From: an uncultured Dokdonia sp. | GTDB taxonomy: Bacteria > Bacteroidota > Bacteroidia > Flavobacteriales > Flavobacteriaceae | Assembly: GCF_947492535.1 (NCBI RefSeq) | Contig: NZ_CANLNH010000014.1 | Location: 1-64,000 of the forward strand | Direction: 5' to 3' | Length of the DNA: 64,000 nt | Part shown: positions 36,112 through 44,364 of the stretch, one piece after another | How positions within the stretch are numbered: position 1 is the stretch's first letter | Layout of the letters: the number at the start of each line of letters is the position of its first letter | The notes under the pieces: model-generated | What the model saw: the letters and a program-made list of their open reading frames with translations, nothing else | Told to the model about the DNA's origin: nothing | The model's database searches: none | Translations under genes and position numbers: made by a program

Positions 36112-36633
36112 TCTTTAGTTTTTAGTCGGTAACTATTAGTCGGCGATCGGTTGTGTCATTGATATAGGTTGCTTTTAATGCTTACAGGAAGCATTCCTTC
36201 CTAAGAAGGCGTTGTGCTGAGCTTGTCGAAGTAAGGGTTAGGGAGGTGTGAAAACTCCTCGTTGATTACTTTAACTATCAAAAAAGTGCTTACTCAACTT
36301 TAACACACCTCTTACTCCTCTCTCTAGAGGGGAAACTCAATTCTTTACTTCAATAAGTTGAGCTAATTCTACTTTTCAGCGGGATCTTGGTTTAATACCT
36401 CGACCCGTGGGTCGATTCCTTTTATTGGGTCTAGGGCTTACTCTGGAGTTTAATACCTTTCATTTAAGTGATTTAGATAATTGTGTGTAGTAATTTAGAT
36501 GTTAGAAAACTTTTAAGAAAAAATATACCTAAATAATCTACTAGGAATAATTACAGTTTTGCGCTTTTATTGAAACATTTTTTATACTAGAATAATAAAT
36601 AAATACCATTCCTAAAATTCGTATTTTTAAGGC
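36112..36633. repeat. Repeat-rich intergenic region between ddl and coaD
   Basis: No gene in 522 bp. It holds several degraded REP-like blocks: CTGAGCTTGTCGAAGTA (about 36214-36230, same family as 6541), a CTCTC/GAGGG hairpin near 36318-36335, GTTGAGCTAATTC...GCGGGATCT (about 36357-36390, similar to 33046-33080), and CGACCCGTGGGTCG near 36400-36415. The last about 130 bp is AT-rich and should contain the coaD promoter. Confidence 0.6.
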
Positions 36634-37125
36634 ATGAGAAGAGCAGTATTTCCAGGGTCTTTTGATCCCATTACAATGGGACATTATGATATTATAGAAC
36701 GTGGTGTCACATTATTTGATGAAGTGATCTTAGCCATAGGCGTGAATTCCGCAAAAAAGTATATGTTTTCATTAGAACAGCGTTTAAAATTTCTAGAAGA
36801 AACATTTAAAGATGAGCCTAAAATCAAAGTGATGAGTTACAAAGGACTTACGGTTGATTTTTGTAAACAACAAGATTCAGAGTTTATCTTACGCGGTCTT
36901 CGTAATCCTGGAGATTTTGAGTTTGAAAAAGCGATCGCGCATACCAACAGAAAGCTCTCAGGAATTGAAACGGTCTTCTTACTGACGTCTTCTGGTAAAA
37001 GCTATATATCTTCTTCTATTGTACGAGACGTTATTCGTAATGGTGGAGATTGCTCAGATTTAGTACCTGCGATTGTTCGTCCTTGTGCCAATGATATTTG
37101 GGTGAAAGAACATCAAGGGAAGTAG
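36634..37125 (+). CDS. coaD: Phosphopantetheine adenylyltransferase
   Basis: A 163-aa nucleotidyltransferase that forms dephospho-CoA from 4'-phosphopantetheine in coenzyme A synthesis. The N-terminal FPGSFDPITMGHYDII contains the nucleotide-binding T/HxGH-type signature (here MGH), and the C-terminal YISSSIVRDV is the (K/I)SSxxVR motif. Length matches CoaD. It ends 25 nt before a bidirectional terminator. Confidence 0.95.
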   Translation: MRRAVFPGSFDPITMGHYDIIERGVTLFDEVILAIGVNSAKKYMFSLEQRLKFLEETFKDEPKIKVMSYKGLTVDFCKQQDSEFILRGLRNPGDFEFEKAIAHTNRKLSGIETVFLLTSSGKSYISSSIVRDVIRNGGDCSDLVPAIVRPCANDIWVKEHQGK

Positions 37126-37149
37126 TAAAATAAATAGATAAGACATTAT

Positions 37150-37184
37150 AAAAGTCCTGATGAATACTATTCATCAGGACTTTT
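37150..37184. terminator. Bidirectional terminator between coaD and the anti-sigma-like gene
   Basis: AAAAGTCCTGATGAA, a 5-nt loop, and its exact complement give a 15-bp stem flanked by A and T runs. It serves both converging genes. Confidence 0.92.
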
Positions 37185-37197
37185 TAATAAGGTGTGC

Positions 37198-39243
37198 TTA
37201 AAATAATGAATTCAATTTCTTCAATTCATTTTGTAAATCTTTAATAGTATATTTCTTAAACTCTAAATCTAACTCCTCTAAACGATCAGTGGTTACATTT
37301 TTGATAGCCAATTGATATTGATTATCTACAATTTTTATAGCAATAAGTGCTACTTCTTCTCCTTTAGGAACATCTCCAAAACTAAAACCATCTTGAGTGG
37401 GAAGACCTGATAAAATGGAACGCATACTTTTGAAGACTATTTTTACATCGGTACCATCACTATCTTTAATTTTGATCTTGTATTTAATTTTAGGAGCAGT
37501 ACTTCGTATAAAACGATCACAGTTAATCCAACCCAACCGAGAAGCGTTAAATAAATAATTGGTTGCTCCAGCTTGTCTAGGGACTAATCGTGCAAATTGT
37601 CTATCTGGAATTTGAGTTTCATCCCATCGTTTCCGAATCACATTACCACCTCTTGTAATAGAATCAGTAGGTAATATCGTAAACCCTGAAGCTGGATCTT
37701 CTATTACAGCTTTACGTATAAAAACATAACGTTCTCCTTTTATTCTTCGCTCTTGAATCAGTCGTTTCTTTTTATAGTTTTCATATCGGTCTATAAAAGC
37801 CGTATCAACTTTTGCATTCTTGTTATGTAGTATTTCTTTGATATCTTCTATCACTGTGCGAACACCATAAAATACAGTGTCATTAACAACAGAAGATACC
37901 AATACGTTACTTATCGTATCCATAGTACGAGTACCTCTTCTACGATTAGTTGCTGACCCTTCAAATTTGGCAAAGATAGGTAAGGAATAGAGTGTGTTTA
38001 CAGGGATACCTCTTTGTTTTCCGGGAGATAATCTAGGAACCAATTCTAATACTCTTTCTACTTCTTCTTGAATACCTGGGAAAGCAGGTCTGGAACTAAT
38101 ATTAGTAATGTCTCCGTTGGTATTGATCGTAAATGAAGTGAAGATTCGAAGTACATTATTTACACTTAATTGTTCAAAATTATCAGCATTAAAATTTTTC
38201 TGTACTATACGTTGAAATATGTTGGATACACATTCTTTTGTCTCTTCTTTAGATCTATTTTGGCATTCAGGAAATGAAGGAATTTGTTGAATAATGGCAA
38301 AAGGAACATTTACAATTTCTTCTAGTAATTCATCCACTTCAACAACTTCTGAAGGGGTATCCAGCAACCAATTAATACCTTGTTCTGTTTCTTGACCAAT
38401 GAATAACTGCATGTCGTCTTTTTTGTTCTCCGTAGGGATTTCTATAGCGATATCTTTATCGAGTTCTAATACTTGTTCTCCAGAACGAGCTTCTAAAAAT
38501 AGCATACCTCCAGTCTCTAATAATTGGTCATTAGATGTTGTCGTAAGATTTGCTAAGAGGATATCTGATACTTGGTAGTATTCTGTTACTTCTAATTTGA
38601 TGGTTCCTGTAGCAAGTTGATCCGTTCCAAGATAGATAAAGGAATTGGCTTTAACCCTTAATTTTGTTCCTTCTTTACATATGATAATAGTATCTCTCTG
38701 TGTATTTATAGTATGTATTTCAGGATTTTTCTTTGATACTGTATATAATGAATTAAAACGCTTAGTTTCCTTAGTATACAATGATGTATCTATGCTTTTT
38801 TGATCAATAATAGAACTATCGTTAGTTTCTATGTTCTTTGTATCGGTAGTAAGATCACTACTTTGAACACGTATTCCAGTGGTAGATTTCTCTTCTTCTT
38901 GGATGTTATATTGTCCTTGAATTGTTGTGGTTGGCGTTGAGGTTTGTGTCGTATCTTCTTTAGAAATCAAACTATAAATCCCTATAGAAAGACCAATAAC
39001 TCCTACAGTAATTGCCAGATATTTGATCCACTTTGTTTGAAGATATCCTTTATAAGCTGCTTGAATTTCTTGTTTTAATTCAATGCGTTCTATACCTCCT
39101 AAAAAGGTTAAGTGCTCATCGTACAAGGCTTTAAATTCAAGGTCAGTTTCTAATTGCTGCTCAAACGCTTGTATTTCCTCTTTAGATAAGGTACCGTTTA
39201 TATATTGATTAATGCGTTCTATGTTTTGTATGTACTTTTCCAT
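37198..39243 (-). CDS. Large membrane protein with anti-sigma-like N-terminus and TonB-like C-terminal segment
   Basis: A 681-aa protein. An N-terminal cytosolic part (about 1-70, MEKYIQNIERINQYINGTLS) is like the anti-sigma helical region of FecR/RskA-type proteins, followed by one transmembrane helix (YLAITVGVIGLSIGIYSLIS, about 75-94). The long outer part has a low-complexity Thr-rich stretch. A region near 350-420 (FTINTNGDITNISSRPAFPG ... PVNTLYSLPIFAKF) resembles the TonB C-terminal domain. The gene is 11 nt downstream of the sigma factor gene, so it probably restrains that sigma factor. The TonB-like assignment is by eye only. Confidence 0.7.
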   Translation of the reverse strand: MEKYIQNIERINQYINGTLSKEEIQAFEQQLETDLEFKALYDEHLTFLGGIERIELKQEIQAAYKGYLQTKWIKYLAITVGVIGLSIGIYSLISKEDTTQTSTPTTTIQGQYNIQEEEKSTTGIRVQSSDLTTDTKNIETNDSSIIDQKSIDTSLYTKETKRFNSLYTVSKKNPEIHTINTQRDTIIICKEGTKLRVKANSFIYLGTDQLATGTIKLEVTEYYQVSDILLANLTTTSNDQLLETGGMLFLEARSGEQVLELDKDIAIEIPTENKKDDMQLFIGQETEQGINWLLDTPSEVVEVDELLEEIVNVPFAIIQQIPSFPECQNRSKEETKECVSNIFQRIVQKNFNADNFEQLSVNNVLRIFTSFTINTNGDITNISSRPAFPGIQEEVERVLELVPRLSPGKQRGIPVNTLYSLPIFAKFEGSATNRRRGTRTMDTISNVLVSSVVNDTVFYGVRTVIEDIKEILHNKNAKVDTAFIDRYENYKKKRLIQERRIKGERYVFIRKAVIEDPASGFTILPTDSITRGGNVIRKRWDETQIPDRQFARLVPRQAGATNYLFNASRLGWINCDRFIRSTAPKIKYKIKIKDSDGTDVKIVFKSMRSILSGLPTQDGFSFGDVPKGEEVALIAIKIVDNQYQLAIKNVTTDRLEELDLEFKKYTIKDLQNELKKLNSLF

Positions 39244-39254
39244 GATGCTACGAA

Positions 39255-39797
39255 TTAAGATTGAACCGTTTTGTAGTTGGTTTTAAAGATGTCTTTTGCT
39301 TTTTGTAAGCATTTATACTTCTGGTTTTTTGCAATTTTTTCAGATTTAAATTGCATCATTTGAGCAATGACCTTAAAGGATACAGCTCTGTGATAAAACA
39401 GTTGTAATAATTCTTGACATCGTTCTCCTAATTCGAGAAACGCTTTTTCTGCATATTGAAACTTTTTCTCTTCCAATATGCTGTGGAATGTATCCACTTC
39501 TTCAGGTTTTAATACGTGTAATTCTTGTTTTGAATATTGTTTTTGAGTATCCTTCCAGATAAATCGAGATACAGCATAGATATAGGTGTAAAAAGAAGAC
39601 GTTAGTTTAAAATCAGATTTCTCTAGATTCTTACTAAGAATAATTAATGCCTCTTGAAATACATCTTGCGCATCGTTTTTAGACCCACCCTTAGAAAGCA
39701 CTAACTTCTCAATTCTTGGGTAGAGACTATATAATTTTTGAAATGCCTTATCTCGCTGACCATTTTTAAAAAGCATCATTATTTTTTGATCACTCAT
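39255..39797 (-). CDS. ECF-type RNA polymerase sigma factor
   Basis: A 180-aa protein. Region 2 is visible at about 20-85 (FQKLYSLYPRIEKLVLSKGG ... NDAQDVFQEALIILSKNLEK), ending in YAVSRFIWKDTQKQ. Region 4 follows at about 115-165 (CQELLQLFYHRAVSFKVIAQ MMQFKSEKIAKNQKYKCLQK). It is cotranscribed with the downstream anti-sigma-like gene. Typical of alternative sigma factors whose activity is controlled by a membrane partner; the stimulus is unknown. Confidence 0.88.
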   Translation of the reverse strand: MSDQKIMMLFKNGQRDKAFQKLYSLYPRIEKLVLSKGGSKNDAQDVFQEALIILSKNLEKSDFKLTSSFYTYIYAVSRFIWKDTQKQYSKQELHVLKPEEVDTFHSILEEKKFQYAEKAFLELGERCQELLQLFYHRAVSFKVIAQMMQFKSEKIAKNQKYKCLQKAKDIFKTNYKTVQS

Positions 39798-39896
39798 AAA
39801 AGTATGTTTTACTTATTAATGGTCATTTTGTGAAAAGGTCTCCTCAATTTTATGAATTATTTTTAAAAATAGTTGATTAACAATAGTCATACCTAT

Positions 39897-40607
39897 TTAT
39901 TCGTCAAAATCAATACTAACAGGACTATGATCACTGAGTGCCGTCCAATCTTGATGATCTCCTACATATACATTTTGTAATTTCTTGAGGAGATTTTGAG
40001 AAACAAAACAATAATCTAGATGATAGGGACGCCCTATTTGTTTATAAAGATAAAAGGTAGGGTCTTTTTCTTTGCCTTGTAATTGATTATGAAAATGATG
40101 ATAGGTACTTTCTATTCCTAATCGAGAAAGATAAGCGACTACATTTGAGTGATTAGATGCTCGGTTGGGTTTATCCCAAAAGGTATTGCTATTAAAATCT
40201 CCAACAAGAAGTAAGTTATCTAATGATAGTAGATCTGTATAATAGTTGATGGCTTTCCAAATATGAATGCCATAATTGTCATTAGAATTTGGTTTTTGCG
40301 CCCAAATAGCAAGCAATGTATACGTGTTTTTAGTATTAGAAATTTGTAGAGGAACTACAAAGCGAAAATCTGTATTATGGTCAGGAAGTGATGATATCGT
40401 ATAATCTCCATAGGTAAAAACGCCTAATCCTTTGTGGGGATTATCTCCAAACCAAAAAGAGTCATTCGGTTTCTGTATTTCGTCTTTAAAGATTAATTTA
40501 TCAAGCCGTTCACATTCTTGAATAATGACTATATCAGGATTTTTGGAAAGTAAGGCGTGTGCCTTTTTTCGATATGCCATATTACAATTCCAAGTACTAA
40601 TTTTCAC
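39897..40607 (-). CDS. Endonuclease/exonuclease/phosphatase family protein
   Basis: A 236-aa member of the EEP superfamily. It begins MKISTWNCNMAYRKK, the N-terminal metal-binding Asn/Trp motif, and continues with PDIVIIQECERLD (Glu metal ligand), LLVGDFNSN near 140 (GDFN motif), and SDHSPVSIDFDE near the C-terminus (catalytic His). No signal peptide. A DNA, RNA or phosphoester substrate cannot be chosen. It is 2 nt downstream of the alpha/beta hydrolase gene. Confidence 0.87.
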   Translation of the reverse strand: MKISTWNCNMAYRKKAHALLSKNPDIVIIQECERLDKLIFKDEIQKPNDSFWFGDNPHKGLGVFTYGDYTISSLPDHNTDFRFVVPLQISNTKNTYTLLAIWAQKPNSNDNYGIHIWKAINYYTDLLSLDNLLLVGDFNSNTFWDKPNRASNHSNVVAYLSRLGIESTYHHFHNQLQGKEKDPTFYLYKQIGRPYHLDYCFVSQNLLKKLQNVYVGDHQDWTALSDHSPVSIDFDE

Positions 40608-40609
40608 AC

Positions 40610-41551
40610 CTATGGATTAAAACGATCAATAAAATCAGTAAAGGATTTGATGAAATGAAGGCGTGGTGTTTCCAAGAATGCAGCATGATCTCCTCCAGAA
40701 ATGACAACCCAGCTTTTATCTTTTGTTTTTAATTGCGTAAAAAGGGTTGCTTGTTTATTTGTTGGACCAATAGGGTCTTCGGCTCCTTGTACTACTAATA
40801 CAGGTATATTGATAACTGCAGGATCAATCTGGTTATACTCATTTTGTTGTTTCCAATCTACTCGAATCGGATCTGCTTCTAGCGCCATTTTCACGTAAGT
40901 GTCCACAGCATTTTTACTGATAGATCCAGGAATGATAAAATCACTGGCAGCAGCTTCGGCAGTATTAACTCTTTTTTCTAATGCAATATCAGTAGGGTCT
41001 TCTGGAATTACAGTATTAATATCTAACCAAAAGCCAAATAGAGTCAAACTCGCAATATGCGTATCGTCTTTTTGAGTCGCTAGTAACGAAAGGGTAGAAC
41101 CCATAGACCAGCCAAATAAATGTACTTTTTGATTCTTGTTTTGAGTAGAAATCCATTGTAATACAGTATTGATGTCTTGGGCTGCTTTGAGAGGTGTATT
41201 CCATTCACTAGCATCTCTTGGTGTTGCTCCATATCCGCGTAAGTCAATAGCATAGGTGGTATATCCTTGTTCGATCATTCCATCCATTAAGGAAAGATCT
41301 TCGCCCTCTACTTGTAAATCAAAATCAGGAACCCCGCTCCAAGTACGCCCATGAACAAAAAGAATAACGCCTTTAGAATCGGGCGCTTTTTTCTCCCATA
41401 CAGTCATTGGGTGTCCTTCTGAAGGAACAGTGTGTTGTATAAGCTGGTTTTTTACAATAGTCGTTGTTGTATTTGTAGGGGTTACTTCTTTTTTACAAGA
41501 AATAATAACTAGCGTACAAATAAGAAAAATGATTTTAAGGATGGTTTTCAT
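40610..41551 (-). CDS. Alpha/beta hydrolase lipoprotein
   Basis: A 313-aa lipoprotein (LIFLICTLVIISCKKEV, lipobox IISC) with the alpha/beta hydrolase fold. VILFVHGRTWSGVP is the oxyanion-hole region, GWSMGSTLSLL the nucleophile elbow (Ser), and VLVVQGAEDPIGP with ISGGDHAAFLE give the acid and His. Likely an envelope esterase or lipase-like enzyme with unknown substrate. It is co-directional with the EEP gene and the aminotransferase gene. Confidence 0.85.
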   Translation of the reverse strand: MKTILKIIFLICTLVIISCKKEVTPTNTTTTIVKNQLIQHTVPSEGHPMTVWEKKAPDSKGVILFVHGRTWSGVPDFDLQVEGEDLSLMDGMIEQGYTTYAIDLRGYGATPRDASEWNTPLKAAQDINTVLQWISTQNKNQKVHLFGWSMGSTLSLLATQKDDTHIASLTLFGFWLDINTVIPEDPTDIALEKRVNTAEAAASDFIIPGSISKNAVDTYVKMALEADPIRVDWKQQNEYNQIDPAVINIPVLVVQGAEDPIGPTNKQATLFTQLKTKDKSWVVISGGDHAAFLETPRLHFIKSFTDFIDRFNP

Positions 41552-41571
41552 ATATAATGTATTTTTAACTG

Positions 41572-42852
41572 TTATCCAGCAATTTCTTCCAGTGCTTTTA
41601 CTAAATAATCAATGTCTTTCTTGGTAATAAAAATGGCAAAAGAAATCCGAACGCCATTTAAACCAAATGTACTCATTGGGCGTGTATCTATGCCATATTT
41701 TTCTGAAAGTTGTTTTTTAACATCTTGCACATTCGTACTCACAATTTCTACCGTTTGTATAGCACAAGATAAATTATCATGTGCAGGAGTTCTAAATTTG
41801 AAAGCAGGATTGTCTTTCAGTTTGTTTTTAAAATAATGTTTTAGTTCATACGATCGTTGTGTGATTTTTTCTTTACCAATGTTCGTATGGAAATCTATGG
41901 CAGCACCAAGTCCTAAGTATTCAGGTAAATTCCGTGTATTATAATTCTCAAGACGTCGTATGCTGGTATCATCGTGTCCATAAGCAACTACGAGTGGTTT
42001 TAAATATTGCTGGCTTTCTTGTTTTGCGTAAAATACACTTATGCCTTTCGGCGAAAAAAGCCACTTGTGGGCACTTGCTGTATAAAAATCACATCCTAAG
42101 TCGTGAAGGTCTATCGAAAACATACCCGAGCCTTGCGCTCCGTCTACAGCGACTAGAATTCCTCTTTTATGTGCCATTTCTGAAATCTCCTTTACTGGTA
42201 AAATCATACCATTTGTATTTACAATATGACACATAGAGATTACTTTCGTTTTAGGAGTAATCGCATTTCTATACACAGCAACAATATCCTCAACAGTTTC
42301 TGGAAGTATAGGAAGTACAGGACGTACTAATTGAACTCCTTTAGATTCTTGCCATACTTTCCAAGGAATCGTGCCGCTATGATGTTCATGATCGGCAAGG
42401 ATGACCTCATCTCCAAGCTGCAAATCAAAACTACGGGCAATAAGATTCATTCCTTCTGTTGTGTTATGCGTAATGGCAATTTCTTCTTTTGATACAGAAA
42501 ACAAATCAGCTACTTTTTGGCGAACGACTTCTTTTTTATCACTCCATCCGCCCCACATATATTTAGAAGGGAATGCATCTAAAGTTGCCCTAAATGTATT
42601 GGTAGCTTCTTGTACTGGAATAGGAGAAGGACCTAAAGAGGCATTGTTAAAATAATGAAGTCCGTCCGCAAAGACAAACTGTTTTTTGACCGTTTCCCAG
42701 AAAACTTCCGAATCATCAGAATGATCTAATGAAGGAACTGCGTTTTTATCGTTAGAATTAGAAGCCGTTGCCGTATATGAAGGCAATAAAGTAACTCCCG
42801 TAATTCCAGCAACTAATTGTTTTACAAAAGACCGACGACGATTATTTTTCAT
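41572..42852 (-). CDS. Class V aminotransferase with twin-arginine signal
   Basis: A 426-aa PLP enzyme (cysteine desulfurase / isopenicillin N epimerase-like group). The N-terminus MKNNRRRSFVKQLVAGITGV has a Tat-type RRxFVK motif followed by a hydrophobic stretch and a small-residue cleavage region, so it is probably exported folded with PLP bound. FYTASAHKWLFSPKGISVFY, near residue 230, contains the PLP Lys; AVDGAQGSGMFSIDLHDLGC contains the PLP-binding Asp. The reaction is unknown. An exported PLP enzyme is unusual. Confidence 0.82.
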   Translation of the reverse strand: MKNNRRRSFVKQLVAGITGVTLLPSYTATASNSNDKNAVPSLDHSDDSEVFWETVKKQFVFADGLHYFNNASLGPSPIPVQEATNTFRATLDAFPSKYMWGGWSDKKEVVRQKVADLFSVSKEEIAITHNTTEGMNLIARSFDLQLGDEVILADHEHHSGTIPWKVWQESKGVQLVRPVLPILPETVEDIVAVYRNAITPKTKVISMCHIVNTNGMILPVKEISEMAHKRGILVAVDGAQGSGMFSIDLHDLGCDFYTASAHKWLFSPKGISVFYAKQESQQYLKPLVVAYGHDDTSIRRLENYNTRNLPEYLGLGAAIDFHTNIGKEKITQRSYELKHYFKNKLKDNPAFKFRTPAHDNLSCAIQTVEIVSTNVQDVKKQLSEKYGIDTRPMSTFGLNGVRISFAIFITKKDIDYLVKALEEIAG

Positions 42853-42868
42853 AAAAGATTGATTTGTC

Positions 42869-43042
42869 TAACCTGGATTATGCAATAGAACTTCGTTATG
42901 AGGGTTGAAACAGCAATAAAATATAGCGTTTTCTAGGTTTTAGCATAGCATCGCTATGGTTAAACTTAAAAATGTAGCGCAGCGATATATTTTACAGCAG
43001 TTTCAAGACGGAATAGATTTTCTATTGCATAATGCAGGTTTA
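42869..43042. mobile_element. Long-hairpin element (MITE-like), non-coding
   Basis: A 174-bp imperfect inverted repeat fills most of the 294-bp gap. The arm TAACCTGGATTATGCAATAG at 42869 matches the complement of the right end, which reads CTATTGCATAATGCAGGTTTA (43022-43042). Inner arms also pair (left GGGTTGAAACAGCAATAAAA with right TTTTACAGCAGTTTCAAGAC), closing at GCATAGC-atc-GCTATGG near 42943-42959. The full arms are about 80-90 bp. TA flanks both ends. No ORF is inside. It looks like a miniature transposable element without its transposase. Confidence 0.7.
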
Positions 43043-43084
43043 AGTATTTATACTAAGATAGCACCCTCGATACTAATAACGTAT

Positions 43085-43102
43085 ACGCTTTCGCGAAAGC
43101 GT
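43085..43102. repeat. 18-bp palindrome ACGCTTTCGCGAAAGCGT, intergenic copy
   Basis: A perfect copy of the window-wide palindrome, extended outward by TAT...ATA (43082-43105). It lies just after the MITE-like hairpin and 45 nt past the end of the PNGase-like gene. Confidence 0.85.
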
Positions 43103-43146
43103 ATAAAAACCAATTTCAAAGGTATGCTGTTTAGAAGGTAACTTAA

Positions 43147-44355
43147 TTATTCTATATCGTAGGTAAGATACGCAGAAACCATCCAATAATTATTTTCAGT
43201 ATCCGTAGCAACTTGCGCTTCTGGAATGGCAATACTCAAGGTATGTTTACCCGCTGTTACATTTTCTAAAGAAATGACCTCTGGTATGACATCACTTCCT
43301 GGACACCAATTAGAACGTGAGAAGTCTGAAGATGCTATCTGTTGTGTAGAAGTCTCACCTTCCATAATTTTATTTGCAGGCCACGTCGCCGAGGTTGGAT
43401 TAAAACGCCTAAAACTCGCACAATCATCTCTCCAAGGAATAAATGATTTAATCGTTGTTCCATCTAGCGAAATAACATTTTCTTTCTTTACAAATTCATC
43501 ACCGCCTCCATGACCGCCATGACCTGTGGTGATATAGTGCAGTTTTATATTTTTAAACGACGCATCTATCGAAAAGTCTACGGTAAGTGTGTTTTTAGAA
43601 AAGGCATCAAATAATCGTTGCCCTGAGGCATATTTGGTTGTATTGACTAGTGGTAAAACCTCTTGTTTTTTTGCAATGTGATTGGGAAAATCACTTTCGT
43701 CAAAATCTAAAGAAACTGAGATGTTATACCCTTCTTTTGTCCATGTATCAATGTATACGCCTATATACACCTCATCTTGTAAAAGAGGTAAGAGATGTGA
43801 TATATCTTCTGACCAAGAAACTTCTTCCTCCCAATGTGGAATATAAATAGGCTTACGATCTTTTACACGTTCGCTATCTGTAAAATGCCCAACACCAAAA
43901 GGTGTCATAAATCGTAGTAACTCTACATTAGGTCTGTATTTTGTACTGTCTTTTGTGAAAGCAGTAACGGCAGGATATGTTTCTTAAAGTTGAGAGAGCT
44001 CATAATTACTATTCTCAAAATCTAATAAAGAAATATCTGTATCTGTTGGAATAACAAACAAAGAACCTGATTTATCCCAAGGATCTCCATGAGAAGTTAA
44101 GGACACATTCACGGTAGCTTTTGTGTGTAGTACATAGCTTGGAACGGTTACTTTTTTAAGAATAACACGTCCTGCATCCAAGCGTAAAATGCTATCCTGT
44201 ATAGGTGATGGTCCAGACTTAAAAGCCATATCAAAATATAGATTCGTATCCTCAAATACATGTATTGTTCTATCTCCTAATGGTTCGGTATTAGCTTGCT
44301 TACAGGAAAAGAATACGAAGAATAAAGCCATGCTTAGAAGGAATTGTGTTTTCAT
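43147..44355 (-). pseudogene. PNGase F-like peptide N-glycosidase lipoprotein interrupted by an in-frame TAA
   Basis: N-terminal segment 43984-44355 (123 aa) has a lipoprotein signal (LLSMALFFVFFSCKQA) and the start of the PNGase F N-terminal domain, including HGDPWDKSGSLFV. It ends at TAA 43984-43986. In the same frame the sequence continues ETYPAVTAFTKDSTKYRPNV ELLRFMTPFGVGHF into segment 43147-43908, which starts at an internal ATG. That part has YIDTWTKEGYN, LHYITTGHGGHGGGDEF, FIPWRDDCASFRRFNP and SRSNWCPG, the PNGase F family landmarks. A single stop codon thus splits an otherwise intact gene of about 402 codons. By my alignment the Asp equivalent to catalytic Asp60 of PNGase F lies before the stop, so the downstream fragment alone should be inactive. 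Readthrough or sequencing error are alternatives. Confidence 0.85.
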
Positions 44356-44364
44356 ATAGTGTAT

